64,000 bases of DNA from Agromyces flavus (GCF_900104685.1 NZ_LT629755.1:1054001-1118000); one strand, 5' to 3'. Shown: positions 1 to 9,484, numbered from the stretch's first letter. Numbers and translations are program-made. The notes: generated from the letters alone by a model not told the origin.

Positions 1-1
1 C

Positions 2-868
2 GCGCCGCAGATGAACGGCGTGATCACCGACGGCCGGCCGCAGGTCACCGGCAACTTCGACCAGCAGTCCTCGAAGGCCCTGGCCGACCAGCTGAAGTTC
101 GGCGCGCTGCCGATCAGCTTCGAGGTGCAGTCGTCCGACACCATCTCGGCGACGCTCGGTACCTCGCAGCTGCAGTCGGGCCTCATCGCCGGCCTCATCG
201 GCCTCATCCTGGTCGTCATCTACACGCTGTTCCAGTACCGCGCCCTCGGCAGCGTCACGATCGCCTCGCTCGTGATCGTGGGGCTCATCACCTACCTGTC
301 GATCACGATCCTGTCGTGGCGCGAGGGCTACCGGCTCTCGCTCGCCGGTATCGCCGGTCTGATCGTCGCGATCGGCTTCACGGCCGACTCGTTCATCGTG
401 TACTTCGAGCGCGTGCGCGACGAGTTGCGCGACGGCCGTCCGCTCGTCGGCGCCGTCGAGGCCGGTTGGAAGCGCGCGTTCCGCACGATCCTGGCGTCCA
501 AGGGCGTCAACCTGCTCGCCGCGGTGGTGCTCTTCATCCTCGCGGTCGGCAGCGTCAAGGGCTTCGCCTACACCCTCGGACTGACGACGATCATCGATGT
601 CGTCGTCGTGATCCTGTTCACCCACCCGATGCTGCAGCTGCTCGCGCAGACGCGCTTCTTCTCGAGCGGACACACCTGGTCGGGCCTCGACCCGCAGGCG
701 CTCGGCGCCGTCTACCGGGGCCGTGCCGAGTTCCGCAAGCCGGTCGCCGTGCCGGCGAAGAAGGCGGCCTCCAGCTCGCGCGAGGCGCAGAAGCGCCAGA
801 CGATCGCCGAGCGCAAGGCAGCACAGGTCGACGCCACCGTCGGCGCCGGCGAAGGCAAGGAGTCCTGA
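2..868 (+). CDS. secD: Protein translocase subunit SecD (C-terminal part)
   Basis: This is the 3' part of secD; the gene enters from before the window, and 289 codons are visible. SecD works with SecF beside the SecYEG channel and uses the proton motive force to help pull exported proteins across the membrane. The visible part ends the large periplasmic domain and then holds the RND-type membrane bundle (helices start near TSQLQSGLIAGLIGL), including the conserved ADSFIVYFERVRDE stretch. A basic, Ala/Lys-rich cytoplasmic tail closes the protein. The stop overlaps the secF start (TGATG), as in other bacteria where the two are coupled. The missing N-terminus is only the window edge. Confidence 0.95.
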   Translation, partial: APQMNGVITDGRPQVTGNFDQQSSKALADQLKFGALPISFEVQSSDTISATLGTSQLQSGLIAGLIGLILVVIYTLFQYRALGSVTIASLVIVGLITYLSITILSWREGYRLSLAGIAGLIVAIGFTADSFIVYFERVRDELRDGRPLVGAVEAGWKRAFRTILASKGVNLLAAVVLFILAVGSVKGFAYTLGLTTIIDVVVVILFTHPMLQLLAQTRFFSSGHTWSGLDPQALGAVYRGRAEFRKPVAVPAKKAASSSREAQKRQTIAERKAAQVDATVGAGEGKES

Positions 869-1890
869 TGGCCAACCGGCTCACCCAGTTCGGCAACGAC
901 CTCTACACGGGCAAGCGCTCGTTCAACTTCGTCGGCGGCCGCAAGAAGTGGTACGCCGTCGCGGCGGTGCTGATCATCCTCTCGATCGCGATTCCGCTGC
1001 TGCGAGGCGTGAACTTCAGCATCGAGTTCCGTGGCGGATCGCAGTTCCAGATCGCCGGGGTGCAGGACGCGACCACTCAGCCCGCGAGCGATGCCGTCGC
1101 CTCCGTCGTCCCGGGTGCGGTGTCGCACGTCACGATCGTGGGCGGCGACGGCGTGCGCGTGCAGACCGAGCAGCTCGAGCAGGCCGAGTCGCGTGAGATC
1201 ACCGCCGCGCTGGCCGAGGCGTACGACGTGCCCGAGTCCGAGGTGACCTCGTCGTTCATCGGCCCGAGCTGGGGCGCCGACGTGACGAGGCAGGCCCTCA
1301 TCGGCCTCATCGCCTTCGTCCTGCTCGCCGCCATCATCATGGCGCTGTACTTCCGCACGTGGAAGATGTCGCTCGCGGCCATCATCGCCCTCGTCGGCGA
1401 CCTGATCGCCACGGTCGGCATCTATGCAGCGGTCGGCTTCGAGATCAGCCCGGCCGCCACCATCGGTGTGCTGACGATCCTGAGCTACTCGCTGTACGAC
1501 ACCGTCGTGGTGTTCGACAAGATCCGCGAGAACACGGCCGAAGACGGACAGGAATCCCGCCGCACCTTCGCCGAATCGGTGAACCTCGCGGTGAACCAGA
1601 CGCTGGTGCGCTCGATCAACACGAGCGTCGTCGCCGCCCTGCCGGTCGCCGCGATCCTGTTCATCGGTGCCGGCGTGCTCGGTGCCGACACCCTTCGCGA
1701 CATCTCCCTTGCGCTGCTCATCGGCATCCTCGTCGGAACGTGGTCGACGGTGTTCATCGCCGCACCGCTCTACTCGCAGCTGCGAGAGGGTGAGCCCGAG
1801 ATCAAGCGGCACGACCAGAAGGTGCTGAAGGAGCGCGAGCGCGCGGGCGGCTCGGCCGCCGCAGGCGTGAGTCCCGTCCCCGTCTCCTGA
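868..1890 (+). CDS. secF: Protein translocase subunit SecF
   Basis: SecF is the partner of SecD in the Sec export machinery. The 340-residue product has a first membrane helix near residues 30-50, the conserved FRGGSQFQ motif opening the periplasmic domain, and a C-terminal group of five helices containing the SYSLYDTVVVFDKIREN signature of RND-type SecF proteins. The ATG overlaps the last base of secD, and AAGGAG lies just upstream. The C-terminal tail is charged and Ala/Gly-rich. A stem-loop directly after the gene probably ends the secDF transcript before rel. Confidence 0.95.
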   Translation: MANRLTQFGNDLYTGKRSFNFVGGRKKWYAVAAVLIILSIAIPLLRGVNFSIEFRGGSQFQIAGVQDATTQPASDAVASVVPGAVSHVTIVGGDGVRVQTEQLEQAESREITAALAEAYDVPESEVTSSFIGPSWGADVTRQALIGLIAFVLLAAIIMALYFRTWKMSLAAIIALVGDLIATVGIYAAVGFEISPAATIGVLTILSYSLYDTVVVFDKIRENTAEDGQESRRTFAESVNLAVNQTLVRSINTSVVAALPVAAILFIGAGVLGADTLRDISLALLIGILVGTWSTVFIAAPLYSQLREGEPEIKRHDQKVLKERERAGGSAAAGVSPVPVS

Positions 1891-1894
1891 GGGT

Positions 1895-1923
1895 CCGTGC
1901 CCGCCGACCTCGGTGGCGCACGG
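1895..1923 (+). terminator. Probable terminator after secF
   Basis: CCGTGCCCGCC pairs with GGTGG-c-GCACGG to give an 11-pair stem with one bulged C and a six-base loop, five bases after the secF stop. There is no U tract, which is common in high-GC actinobacteria. It separates secDF from rel. Confidence 0.5.
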
Positions 1924-1939
1924 CTCCTCCCGGAGCGGT

Positions 1940-1945
1940 GATAAT
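1940..1945 (+). promoter_or_regulatory. Candidate -10 box of rel
   Basis: GATAAT lies 20 bases before the rel ATG and is the only AT-rich hexamer in this gap. It would place the transcript start around 1952, just ahead of a strong GGAGGTG ribosome site. No clear -35 box is visible. Confidence 0.35.
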
Positions 1946-1965
1946 TGAGGTCTGGAGGTGCGGGC

Positions 1966-4218
1966 ATGACCGAGACCGGAGTCAACTCGACGGCATCGCT
2001 GCGCCGTCTCGTACCCCGGATCTTCTCGAAGGCCCTGCCGACCGGCGCGGTCGACACCGTCCTCCGAACCGTGCGGATGCACCATCCGAAGGCCGACCTC
2101 TCGGTGATCGAGCGCGCCTACACGGTCGCCGAGCGTGCGCACGAAGGGCAGAAGCGCCGCAGCGGTGAGCCGTACATCACACATCCGATCGCGGTCGCGC
2201 AGATCCTCGCCGACCTCGGCATCGGCTCGAAGGCCGTGGCCGCGGCCCTGCTCCACGACACGGTGGAAGACACGGCATACACGCTCGACCAGCTGCGCGC
2301 CGACTTCGGCGACGAGATCGCGATGCTCGTCGATGGAGTCACGAAGCTCGACAAGGTCAAGTACGGCGACTCCACCCAGGCCGAGACCGTCCGGAAGATG
2401 ATCGTCGCGATGTCGAAGGACATCCGCGTGCTCATCATCAAGCTCGCCGACCGCCTGCACAACGCCCGCACGTGGGGTTTCGTCCCGGCCGACTCCGCCG
2501 CGCGCAAGGCGACCGAGACGCTCGAGATCTACGCGCCCCTCGCACACCGCCTCGGCATCCAGACGATCAAGTGGGAGCTCGAGGACCTCTCCTTCGCGGT
2601 GCTCTACCCGAAGCTCTACGCCGAGATCGAGAGCCTCGTGAAGGGCCGGACGCCGCAGCGCGAGCAGTACGTCCAGTCGGTGATCGACATGGTCTCAGAG
2701 GATCTCAAGGCCGCCCGCATCCGCGGCAAGGTCGTCGGGCGACCCAAGCAGTACTACTCGATCTACCAGAAGATGATCGTGCGCGGCCGCGACTTCGACG
2801 AGATCTACGATCTCGTCGGCATCCGCGTGCTCGTGAACACCGTGCGCGACTGCTACGCCATCCTCGGCTCGATCCACGCGCGCTGGACGCCGCTCCCGGG
2901 GCGGTTCAAGGACTACATCGCGACACCGAAGTTCAACCTCTACCAGTCGCTGCACACGACCGTGATCGGCCCGAAGGGGCGCCCGGTCGAGATCCAGATC
3001 CGCACGCACGACATGCACCAGCGCGCCGAGTACGGTGTCGCCGCCCACTGGAAGTACAAGGAGCGGATGGCCGGTGGTCGCGCCGAGGTCGCGAGCTCGC
3101 GCGACGAGGCCGACATGGCCTGGCTGGCGCACATCTCCGACTGGCAGGCCGAGACCGCCGACCCCGGCGAGTTCCTCGACTCGCTGCGCTTCGAGATCGG
3201 CGCCAAGGAGGTCTACGTCTTCACGCCCAAGGGCCGGGTCATCGGCCTGCCCGCTGGTGCGACTCCCGTCGACTTCGCGTATGCGGTCCACACCGAGGTC
3301 GGTCACCGCACGATGGGCGCCAAGGTCAACGGCCGGCTGGTGCCGCTCGAGAGCACGCTGAACAGCGGCGACGTGGTCGAGGTGTTCACGTCGAAGAACC
3401 CCGACTCGGGCCCGAGCAAGGACTGGCTGAACTTCGTCAAGAGCCCGCGGGCCCGGAGCAAGATCCGCCAGTGGTTCACCAAGGAGCGCCGCGACGAGGC
3501 CATCGAGCACGGTCGCGACGCCATCGCCCGCGCGATGCGCAAGCAGAACCTGCCGCTCCAGAAGCTGATGAGCCAGGAGTCCTTCGCCGAGGTCGCCGCG
3601 CAGCTGCGCTACGACGACGTCTCGTCGCTGTACGCCGCGGTCGGCGAGGGGCACGTCTCCACGCAGTCGGTCATCGAGAAGGTCGTGGCGCTCGTGCGCG
3701 ACGTCGACGACGTCGACGAGCCCGACCTTCCCATCCCGGTCCGCACGAGGCCGCTCCCGCGACACAGCGACTCGGGCGTGCTCGTGCGCGGCGCCCCCGA
3801 CATCCTCGTGAAGCTGGCGCGTTGCTGCACGCCCGTCCCGGGCGACGAGATCGTGGGATTCATCACGCGGGGTTCGGGCGTCTCGGTGCACCAGTCGTCG
3901 TGCCACAACGTGCAGTCGCTGCTTCGCGAGCCCGAGCGGATGATCGACGTCGAGTGGGCGCCGAGCTCGAAGAGCGTCTTCCTGGTGCAGATCCAGATCG
4001 AGGCGCTCGATCGGGCCGGACTCCTCTCGGACGTCACGCGCGTGCTGTCGGAGCACCACGTCAACATCCTCTCGGCGAACGTGTCGACCGGGACCGACCG
4101 TCTCGCGCTCAGCCGGTTCGTCTTCGAGATGGGCGACACGACCCACTTGGACCGGGTGCTCAACGCCGTGCGCCGCATCGACGCGGTGTACGACGTCTAC
4201 CGCGTCAACGACGGCTAG
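1966..4218 (+). CDS. rel: Bifunctional (p)ppGpp synthetase/hydrolase Rel
   Basis: Rel makes and degrades the stringent-response alarmone (p)ppGpp on ribosomes. The 750-residue product has the full long-RSH order: HD hydrolase domain with His97-Asp98 in HDTVEDT, the synthetase domain with [11 protein letters not shown] and YQSLHTTV, the TGS domain ([19 protein letters not shown]), a Cys-rich region ([11 protein letters not shown] and QSSCHN), and a C-terminal ACT domain ([16 protein letters not shown]). Both catalytic halves look intact. The ATG at 1966 is chosen because GGAGGTG lies five bases upstream; a TTG seven codons earlier has no such site. The stop overlaps the end of the convergent gene on the other strand. 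Confidence 0.95.
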   Translation: MTETGVNSTASLRRLVPRIFSKALPTGAVDTVLRTVRMHHPKADLSVIERAYTVAERAHEGQKRRSGEPYITHPIAVAQILADLGIGSKAVAAALLHDTVEDTAYTLDQLRADFGDEIAMLVDGVTKLDKVKYGDSTQAETVRKMIVAMSKDIRVLIIKLADRLHNARTWGFVPADSAARKATETLEIYAPLAHRLGIQTIKWELEDLSFAVLYPKLYAEIESLVKGRTPQREQYVQSVIDMVSEDLKAARIRGKVVGRPKQYYSIYQKMIVRGRDFDEIYDLVGIRVLVNTVRDCYAILGSIHARWTPLPGRFKDYIATPKFNLYQSLHTTVIGPKGRPVEIQIRTHDMHQRAEYGVAAHWKYKERMAGGRAEVASSRDEADMAWLAHISDWQAETADPGEFLDSLRFEIGAKEVYVFTPKGRVIGLPAGATPVDFAYAVHTEVGHRTMGAKVNGRLVPLESTLNSGDVVEVFTSKNPDSGPSKDWLNFVKSPRARSKIRQWFTKERRDEAIEHGRDAIARAMRKQNLPLQKLMSQESFAEVAAQLRYDDVSSLYAAVGEGHVSTQSVIEKVVALVRDVDDVDEPDLPIPVRTRPLPRHSDSGVLVRGAPDILVKLARCCTPVPGDEIVGFITRGSGVSVHQSSCHNVQSLLREPERMIDVEWAPSSKSVFLVQIQIEALDRAGLLSDVTRVLSEHHVNILSANVSTGTDRLALSRFVFEMGDTTHLDRVLNAVRRIDAVYDVYRVNDG

Positions 4219-4763
4219 GCGGCGAGCGCGCCCGCGAGCCGGCGCAGCGCCACCGCGCGATGCGGCAGCCGGTGCGCCGACGAGACGCGGCGGTGCACCG
4301 GATGGCGGGCCCACGGCGCCGCGGTGAACAGCGTCCGCACGATCTCGATCGTCGCCTCCTCGTCGGCGGCGACATCCCGCACCAGGTCGAAGACCGTTCG
4401 CTCGACCGTCGTGCATCGGACGCCGCCGTATTCGGCGATGTCGGACGCGTCGATGGCCACCTCGCGCACGACGCAGCCGGGATCGGTGCGTACGGCCACC
4501 CGGCTCTCGTGCGGCACGCAGTACTCGGCGACCTGCGGGGGACGGGGGAGTGCGCCGTGCACCCATGCCGCCGACCGTCGCTCGATGATCATCGGCGGGG
4601 GGCGGCGCGGCCCGACGGCGGCGGCGCGCAGCGCGGGCAGGTCGGGCTCGTCGATCGGGCACCACCCGGCGCCCAAGCGGAACAGCTCGCCGTCGAGGCG
4701 CGCCGCGGAGAGCTCGGCGAGCGGGAGGTCATCGGTGCCGAGCACCGCGGGGAGCCTTGCCAT
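4215..4763 (-). CDS. AbiEi-like orphan protein
   Basis: The product has about 182 residues and no membrane segment. It resembles the actinobacterial proteins filed as AbiEi-type antitoxins: a short N-terminal winged-helix-like part, then [18 protein letters not shown], and [19 protein letters not shown], which match the usual pattern of that C-terminal domain. No AbiEii-type nucleotidyltransferase toxin is next to it, so a working toxin-antitoxin pair is not supported here. The gene converges on rel with overlapping stop codons. The start at 4763 opens MARLPAVLG; an in-frame ATG six codons earlier (4781) is equally possible. The function is unknown. Confidence 0.6.
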   Translation of the reverse strand: MARLPAVLGTDDLPLAELSAARLDGELFRLGAGWCPIDEPDLPALRAAAVGPRRPPPMIIERRSAAWVHGALPRPPQVAEYCVPHESRVAVRTDPGCVVREVAIDASDIAEYGGVRCTTVERTVFDLVRDVAADEEATIEIVRTLFTAAPWARHPVHRRVSSAHRLPHRAVALRRLAGALAA

Positions 4764-4815
4764 GCCCCCATGCTGCGCCATCCGATGAGTGCCGCGGAGC
4801 TCGCCCCGGGCGTCC

Positions 4816-4824
4816 TGTGGACAA
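4816..4824 (-). promoter_or_regulatory. Single actinobacterial-type DnaA box
   Basis: TTGTCCACA on the minus strand matches the DnaA box form preferred in high-GC actinobacteria. A weaker TGTGGACGG copy follows at 4843. Both lie in the 103-base gap between two minus-strand genes. One box is not an origin; it could titrate DnaA or be chance. Confidence 0.3.
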
Positions 4825-4866
4825 CGCCGGGCGCCCCGCCCGTGTGGACGGATCGCGCGCCGGGCG

Positions 4867-6099
4867 TCAGCCGCCGACGGCCTTGAGCCAGGCGCGCCGT
4901 GCCTCGAGCGCCTCGCGCGCGGTCGCGGCGGCCTTCGCGTCGCCCGAAGCCTCGGCGGCCGCAAGCTCGGATTCGAGCTTGGCGATGGCGTCGTGCAGCT
5001 GGCCCAGCATGCCCTCGGAGCGCGCCTTCTTCTCGGGGTCCTCGCGCTCCCAGCGCTCGTCCTCGAGCGTGCGCACGTGGTTCTCGACCTTCCGCAGGCG
5101 ATCCTCGACCGAGCGGACCTGGTCGCGTGGGACGCGACCGATCTCGTCCCATCGGCGCTGGATCCCGTTGAGGGCGTTCCGAGCCGCACGCGCGTCCTTC
5201 GAGGCGAGCAGCTTGTCGGCCTCGTCGAGGAGCGCGAGCTTCTCGGTGAGGTTGGCGCGGTACTCCTCGTTGTCCTTCGCGTCGACTTCGGCCTTGGCCT
5301 GGAAGAGCACGTCGCCGGCGGCCTTGAACTTCGCCCAGAGCGTGTCGTCGACCTTCTTGCCGGCGCGTCCCGCCTGCTTCCACTCGTCGAGCAGGGCCCG
5401 GTACTCGGCCACGCCGTCGGCGCCGCGGGGGGCGAGCGCCTCGGCGCGCTCGATGAGGCGCTGCTTGCGCTGGCGGACGTCGCGATGCGCCGCATCGAGC
5501 TCTGCGAAGAACGCCTTGCGGTGCTGCTCGATGGTCGAGCGGGCGGCGCGGAACCGCTTCCACAGCTCGTTGGCCTCGCCCTTGGGCAGGCGCGGGCCGT
5601 CCTGCTGGTGCTTCTGCCACTGCGCGAAGAGGGCGTCGAGCTCGGCGCTCGTCTGCTTCCACTGCGTCTTCGACGGGTCCTGTGCGGCGAGCGCCTCGGC
5701 CTGCTCGACGATGCGCGTCCGCTCGGCGATCGCCTCCTGCAGCGCCGCCTTGGCCTCGGCCTGCTGCTGCGCCGTGAGCTCCTGCGTGGTGCCCGAGAGC
5801 GCCTCGAGGCGACGCGAGAGCGACTCGAGGTCGCCGACGGCGTGGGCGTTCGCAACGCTCTCCTGGAGGGTGGCGACGGCCTTCGCGACATCCGCCGCCG
5901 GGGCACCGCGACGCACTCGCTGCTCGAGCAGCCCGACGGCTCCGGCGAGGTCGGCGTACTTGCGCTCGAAGTACGCCAGCGCCTCTTCCGGGGTGGCGTC
6001 GGGGTACTGCCCGACCTCGCGCTCGCCCTCGCTGGTCCGCACGAAGACGGTGCCCGTCTCGTCGACGCGGCCCCACGGCTGCTGTGCTGAATCGGTCAC
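4867..6099 (-). CDS. DUF349 repeat coiled-coil protein
   Basis: The 410-residue product is built of repeated DUF349 segments: charged helical units of about 70 residues with recurring W-K-x-A-G and LWxxFxAAxD patterns (for example DEWKQAGRAGKKVDDTLWAK). It is cytoplasmic, rich in Glu, Ala and Arg, and predicted to be almost wholly coiled coil. The family is widespread in actinobacteria and has no established biochemical role. The GTG at 6099 is preferred because AGGGTG lies six bases upstream and the -10 box at 6153-6158 would start the transcript inside the longer in-frame extension, which excludes the ATG at 6150. Confidence 0.8.
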   Translation of the reverse strand: MTDSAQQPWGRVDETGTVFVRTSEGEREVGQYPDATPEEALAYFERKYADLAGAVGLLEQRVRRGAPAADVAKAVATLQESVANAHAVGDLESLSRRLEALSGTTQELTAQQQAEAKAALQEAIAERTRIVEQAEALAAQDPSKTQWKQTSAELDALFAQWQKHQQDGPRLPKGEANELWKRFRAARSTIEQHRKAFFAELDAAHRDVRQRKQRLIERAEALAPRGADGVAEYRALLDEWKQAGRAGKKVDDTLWAKFKAAGDVLFQAKAEVDAKDNEEYRANLTEKLALLDEADKLLASKDARAARNALNGIQRRWDEIGRVPRDQVRSVEDRLRKVENHVRTLEDERWEREDPEKKARSEGMLGQLHDAIAKLESELAAAEASGDAKAAATAREALEARRAWLKAVGG

Positions 6100-6152
6100 T
6101 GATTCACCCTGTCGTTCGTCGGATGCCGCGTGCGCGGCGGATGACGGCATCA

Positions 6153-6158
6153 AGCCTA
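6153..6158 (-). promoter_or_regulatory. -10 box for the DUF349 gene
   Basis: TAGGCT on the minus strand matches the -10 form repeated across the window. It predicts a start near 6146 and a leader of about 47 bases before the GTG at 6099. Confidence 0.5.
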
Positions 6159-6228
6159 TTGCACCCCCGGATCGGGAGACCGCCCGGCCCCCGGTCACCA
6201 TCGCGACGGTGTTCGGGGCCCGCTCCTC

Positions 6229-6990
6229 TCACTCGAGGGAGAAGCCCGTGATGGTCACCGGCTGGGCGGGCGGGCCGTCCGTGGAGCCGTCGGAGGTGCC
6301 GAGGTCGGTCACGTCGGCGACGAGGGCGTCGAGTCCCGAGGTGACGCGTCCGATCACGGTGTAGCCGCCGGCGTCGTCGGCGGGCAGCGTGGTGTCCTCG
6401 TAGACGATGAAGAACTGGCTGCCCTGGCTCTCGGCGTTCCCCGGCTGGCGGGCCATGGCGATGGTGCCCGCGGGGTAGACGCCGTCGGCCGGCGCGTTCT
6501 CGATCGGACCGTAGTTGTAGCCGGGACCGCCCGTCCCGTCGCCGTTCGGGTCGCCGCACTGCAGCACGAAGATGCCCTCGGTCGTCAGGCGGTGGCACGA
6601 GACCCCGTCGTAGAAGCCGTCCTCGACGAGGCTGATCGTGCTCGAGACCGCCTGGGGCGCCGCGGCGCCGTCGAGCTCGACCGAGAGCGCCGTGTCGTTC
6701 AGTGTGAGCGCACCGGTCCAGGTGCGGTCCTCGGCGAGGTCGGCGGAGGGCACGGCCGCCGGCGTGGCGGAGGGCGTGGGCGTCGGCGACGCCTCCGGAG
6801 CGCCCGGTCCGCCGTTGAAGTAGAACAGCTGCGCTCCGACCGCCAGCGCGAGCACGACGGCGAGGCCCACTCCCGCGATGACGTTGTCGCGCCTGCGACG
6901 GTGCACCGCGCGGCGGTGCACCTCCTGACGTGCCTGGTAGGTGCGGAGGCGCGCACGCTCCTCGCGCGCCTGACGGTCGTTCGCTGCCAC
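6229..6990 (-). CDS. Membrane-anchored peptidyl-prolyl isomerase (cyclophilin)
   Basis: The 253-residue product folds proteins outside the cell by isomerising proline bonds. A basic N-terminal stretch is followed by one membrane helix at about residues 37-58, a Pro/Thr/Ser-rich linker ([11 protein letters not shown]), and a cyclophilin domain over about residues 85-250. Family marks are [42 protein letters not shown] and [10 protein letters not shown]. The GTG at 6990 has AAGGAG four to five bases upstream and matches the usual short cytoplasmic tail. It is transcribed divergently from rarA and sits upstream of the DUF349 gene on the same strand. Confidence 0.9.
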   Translation of the reverse strand: MAANDRQAREERARLRTYQARQEVHRRAVHRRRRDNVIAGVGLAVVLALAVGAQLFYFNGGPGAPEASPTPTPSATPAAVPSADLAEDRTWTGALTLNDTALSVELDGAAAPQAVSSTISLVEDGFYDGVSCHRLTTEGIFVLQCGDPNGDGTGGPGYNYGPIENAPADGVYPAGTIAMARQPGNAESQGSQFFIVYEDTTLPADDAGGYTVIGRVTSGLDALVADVTDLGTSDGSTDGPPAQPVTITGFSLE

Positions 6991-7018
6991 GCTGCTCCTT
7001 CGGGGGTCCTGCGGGGAG

Positions 7019-7024
7019 ACTCTA
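7019..7024 (-). promoter_or_regulatory. -10 box of the cyclophilin gene
   Basis: TAGAGT on the minus strand lies 28 bases before the GTG. It leaves a leader of about 22 bases that contains AAGGAG. Confidence 0.4.
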
Positions 7025-7091
7025 CGGGGGAGCGGGCCCGGCGTGCCAATCAGCCGGTGCGGGCCGCGGCGTCGGTGTCGGATGCCGCGGC

Positions 7092-7097
7092 TACGCT
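7092..7097 (+). promoter_or_regulatory. -10 box of leaderless rarA
   Basis: TACGCT ends seven bases before the rarA ATG and no ribosome site is present, so transcription should begin at the start codon. Confidence 0.5.
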
Positions 7098-7104
7098 GGT
7101 CGGC

Positions 7105-8505
7105 ATGGTGGATTCGGCTCCGGGGCTGCGTTCCGGCGCGACCCCCCTCGCGGTGCGCATGCGCCCGCGGAGCCTCGACGAGGTCGCGGGCCAGAAGCAC
7201 CTCCTCACTCCCGGCTCACCGCTCGTGGCGCTGGCCGCCGACCGCTCGGGTGAGTCGGGTGCGGTGTCGGTCATCCTCTGGGGCCCTCCCGGCACCGGCA
7301 AGACCACGCTCGCGCAGGCGATCGCCCGCTCGTCGGGGCGCAAGTTCGTCGAGCTCTCGGCCGTCACGGCCGGCGTCCGCGACGTTCGGCAGGTCATGGA
7401 GGAGGCGCGCGCCAACCGCGACCTGTACGGGCTCTCGACCGTCCTCTTCCTCGACGAGATCCACCGCTTCACCAAGGCGCAACAGGATGCCCTGCTGCCG
7501 GGCGTCGAGAACGGATGGGTCATCCTCGTCGCGGCGACCACCGAGAATCCCTCGTTCTCGGTCATCTCCCCGCTGCTCTCGCGTTCCCTCCTGCTCACGC
7601 TCGAGACGCTCGACGACGACGACCTCGCCATGCTCGTCGATCGCGCGGTGGCCGACCCGCGCGGCCTCGACAGTGCCGTCGAGCTCACGCCCGAGGCGCG
7701 CGCGGCGATCGTGCGGCTGGCCTCGGGCGACGCGCGACGCGCGCTCACCGCCCTCGAGGCGGCGTCGGTGTCTGCGGTGAGCGAGGCCGCGCACGCCGCG
7801 GCGGGCGAGGGCGAGGGCGACGACGACACGGATGCCGCGGCCGACGCGGCGGCCCGGGCGACGCGACCCGTCATCACGCCCGAAGTCGTCGCCCGCGCGG
7901 TCGACCGCGCGCTGCTCCGGTACGACCGCGACGGCGACGAGCACTACGACGTCATCTCCGCGTTCATCAAGTCGGTGAGGGGCAGTGATGTCGACGCCGC
8001 GCTGCACTACCTGGCGCGCATGATCGAAGCCGGCGAAGATCCGCGCTTCATCGCGCGCCGCATCATCGTGCTCGCCTCGGAAGACATCGGCATGGCCGAC
8101 CCCACCGCGCTGGGCGTCGCGGTCGCCGCGGCCGACGCGGTGCAGTACATCGGCATGCCCGAGGGCCGGATCCCGCTCGCCCAGGCGGTCGTGCACCTCG
8201 CGACGGCGCCGAAGTCGAACGCGGCGTACCTCGGCATCGACCGCGCGATCGCCGACGTGCGCGCCGGCAAGGCGGGGCGGGTGCCCAAGCATCTCCGCGA
8301 CGCGCACTATCCCGGTGCGAAGCGGCTCGGGCACGGCAAGGGCTACGTCTATCCGCACGACGATCCGATCGGCGTGGTCCCGCAGCAGTACCTTCCCGAT
8401 CCGTTGCGCGGAGCGGTCTACTATGCACCGACCGAGCACGGCAACGAGCGCGAGGTCTCGGCACGCCTCGCCAAGCTGCGCCGCATCGTGCGCGACGAGC
8501 GCTGA
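7105..8505 (+). CDS. rarA: Replication-associated recombination protein A (AAA+ ATPase)
   Basis: RarA/MgsA acts at stalled replication forks together with clamp-loader and recombination proteins. The 466-residue product has an N-terminal AAA+ domain with P-loop GPPGTGKT starting at residue 60 and a Walker B box LFLDEIHRF near residue 114, a sensor motif (TTENPSF), then the family's C-terminal helical tetramerisation domain ([20 protein letters not shown] and GKGYVYPHD). An Ala/Asp/Glu-rich linker of about 30 residues near residues 230-260 is longer than usual and looks disordered. The ATG at 7105 is chosen because it follows a -10 box by seven bases, giving a leaderless message. Confidence 0.93.
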   Translation: MVDSAPGLRSGATPLAVRMRPRSLDEVAGQKHLLTPGSPLVALAADRSGESGAVSVILWGPPGTGKTTLAQAIARSSGRKFVELSAVTAGVRDVRQVMEEARANRDLYGLSTVLFLDEIHRFTKAQQDALLPGVENGWVILVAATTENPSFSVISPLLSRSLLLTLETLDDDDLAMLVDRAVADPRGLDSAVELTPEARAAIVRLASGDARRALTALEAASVSAVSEAAHAAAGEGEGDDDTDAAADAAARATRPVITPEVVARAVDRALLRYDRDGDEHYDVISAFIKSVRGSDVDAALHYLARMIEAGEDPRFIARRIIVLASEDIGMADPTALGVAVAAADAVQYIGMPEGRIPLAQAVVHLATAPKSNAAYLGIDRAIADVRAGKAGRVPKHLRDAHYPGAKRLGHGKGYVYPHDDPIGVVPQQYLPDPLRGAVYYAPTEHGNEREVSARLAKLRRIVRDER

Positions 8506-8552
8506 GGGCGTCGCACGTCGCGCGCGGGTCGAGCGTCGCGACCTCCCCGTGA

Positions 8553-8558
8553 TACCAT
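8553..8558 (+). promoter_or_regulatory. -10 box of rpsD
   Basis: TACCAT would start transcription near 8565 and so give rpsD a leader of about 158 bases, the longest convincing leader in the window. Confidence 0.45.
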
Positions 8559-8596
8559 CGACGTTGGCCTGAAGCCAGGTCCTCGAGCGCGGCTGC

Positions 8597-8657
8597 GAGA
8601 GGATCACCGGCGAACGGGTGCGATCTGTAGCCGATCCACCCTTGGCGAATCCCTCTG
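8597..8657 (+). ncRNA. Structured rpsD leader element
   Basis: The leader folds into a rod. GGGTG at 8616-8620 pairs with CACCC at 8637-8641, inside it GATC pairs with GATC around the loop TGTAGCC, and AGAGGAT near 8598 pairs with ATCCCTCT near 8649 with one bulge. A separate GGCGCG/CGCGCC hairpin follows near 8670-8685. S4 is a known autoregulator of its own mRNA in several bacteria, so an S4-binding site is a reasonable inference. No known leader family was recognised from the sequence. Confidence 0.4.
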
Positions 8658-8722
8658 ACACGGACTTCCGGCGCGACCGCGCGCCGTGAAATCGCATTTG
8701 AGATTCTTCCGAAAGGACACTT

Positions 8723-9346
8723 GTGTCGAACCAGTCACGCAGCAAGACCCGCCTCTCCCGGGCGCTCGGCGTCGCCCTCACCCCGAAGGCCGCCAAGTAC
8801 CTCGAGAAGCGCCCGTACGCTCCCGGTGAGCACGGCCGCACCAAGCGCAAGCAGGACTCCGACTACGCCGTGCGTCTGCGCGAGAAGCAGCGCCTGCGCG
8901 CCCAGTACGGCATCCGCGAGAAGCAGCTCCGCATCGCGTTCAACGAGGCGCGCCGTACCGAGGGCCTGACGGGTGAGAACCTCGTCGAGCTGCTCGAGAT
9001 GCGCCTCGACGCGCTCGTGCTCCGCGCCGGCTTCGCCCGCACCATCGCGCAGGCCCGCCAGTTCGTCGTGCACCGCCACATCACCGTCGACGGCGGCATC
9101 GTCGACCGTCCCTCGTTCCGCGTGAAGCCGGGCCAGGTCATCGGCGTCAAGCAGCGCTCCGAGGGCACCGAGCCGTTCCAGGTCGCCGCGGCCGGCGGCC
9201 ACGTCGACGTGCTCCCGAAGCTCCCGGGCTACCTCGAGGTCGAGCTCGACAAGCTGCAGGCCAAGCTCGTGCGTCGCCCGAAGCGCGCCGAGGTGCCCGT
9301 CACGTGTGACGTGCAGCTCGTCGTCGAGTACTACGCCGCCCGCTAG
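8723..9346 (+). CDS. rpsD: 30S ribosomal protein S4
   Basis: S4 binds 16S rRNA early in small-subunit assembly. The 207-residue product has the normal length and both parts of the family: the N-terminal assembly region (SRALGVALTPKAAKYLEKR) and the S4 RNA-binding domain around residues 96-160 (LRAGFARTIAQARQFVVHRH, VDRPSFRVKPG). No Cys zinc motif is present at the N-terminus, as in the zinc-free type of S4. The start is GTG, with GAAAGGA upstream. The gene stands alone, with a structured leader before it and a very stable hairpin after it. Confidence 0.97.
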   Translation: MSNQSRSKTRLSRALGVALTPKAAKYLEKRPYAPGEHGRTKRKQDSDYAVRLREKQRLRAQYGIREKQLRIAFNEARRTEGLTGENLVELLEMRLDALVLRAGFARTIAQARQFVVHRHITVDGGIVDRPSFRVKPGQVIGVKQRSEGTEPFQVAAAGGHVDVLPKLPGYLEVELDKLQAKLVRRPKRAEVPVTCDVQLVVEYYAAR

Positions 9347-9359
9347 TCGGACGGCTCAC

Positions 9360-9393
9360 CGAACGGGGTCGCGGTTCGCCGCGGCCCCGTTCG
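9360..9393 (+). terminator. rpsD terminator with TTCG tetraloop
   Basis: CGAACGGGG at 9360-9368 pairs with CCCCGTTCG at 9385-9393. The stem continues through a T-G pair and CGCGG/CCGCG to the tetraloop TTCG, giving 15 continuous pairs. It sits 14 bases after the rpsD stop and has no U tract. Confidence 0.8.
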
Positions 9394-9423
9394 TCGTCCC
9401 ATCGCGCGGTGCCCTCCACGCCC

Positions 9424-9429
9424 TAGACT
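9424..9429 (+). promoter_or_regulatory. -10 box for the small membrane protein and alaS
   Basis: TAGACT lies just after the rpsD terminator and would start transcription near 9436, leaving about 49 bases of leader before the GTG at 9485. Confidence 0.45.
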
Positions 9430-9484
9430 GAATGAATGCGTGCGCAGCGCACGCTGCCGGGCTCGACCTCTCGAGGAGTGACAC

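Noticed and set aside
4215..6099. A two-gene toxin-antitoxin or defence system (AbiEi-like protein plus DUF349 protein)
   Set aside because: DUF349 proteins are common housekeeping-type coiled-coil proteins, the genes are about 100 bases apart, and no nuclease or transferase toxin is present.
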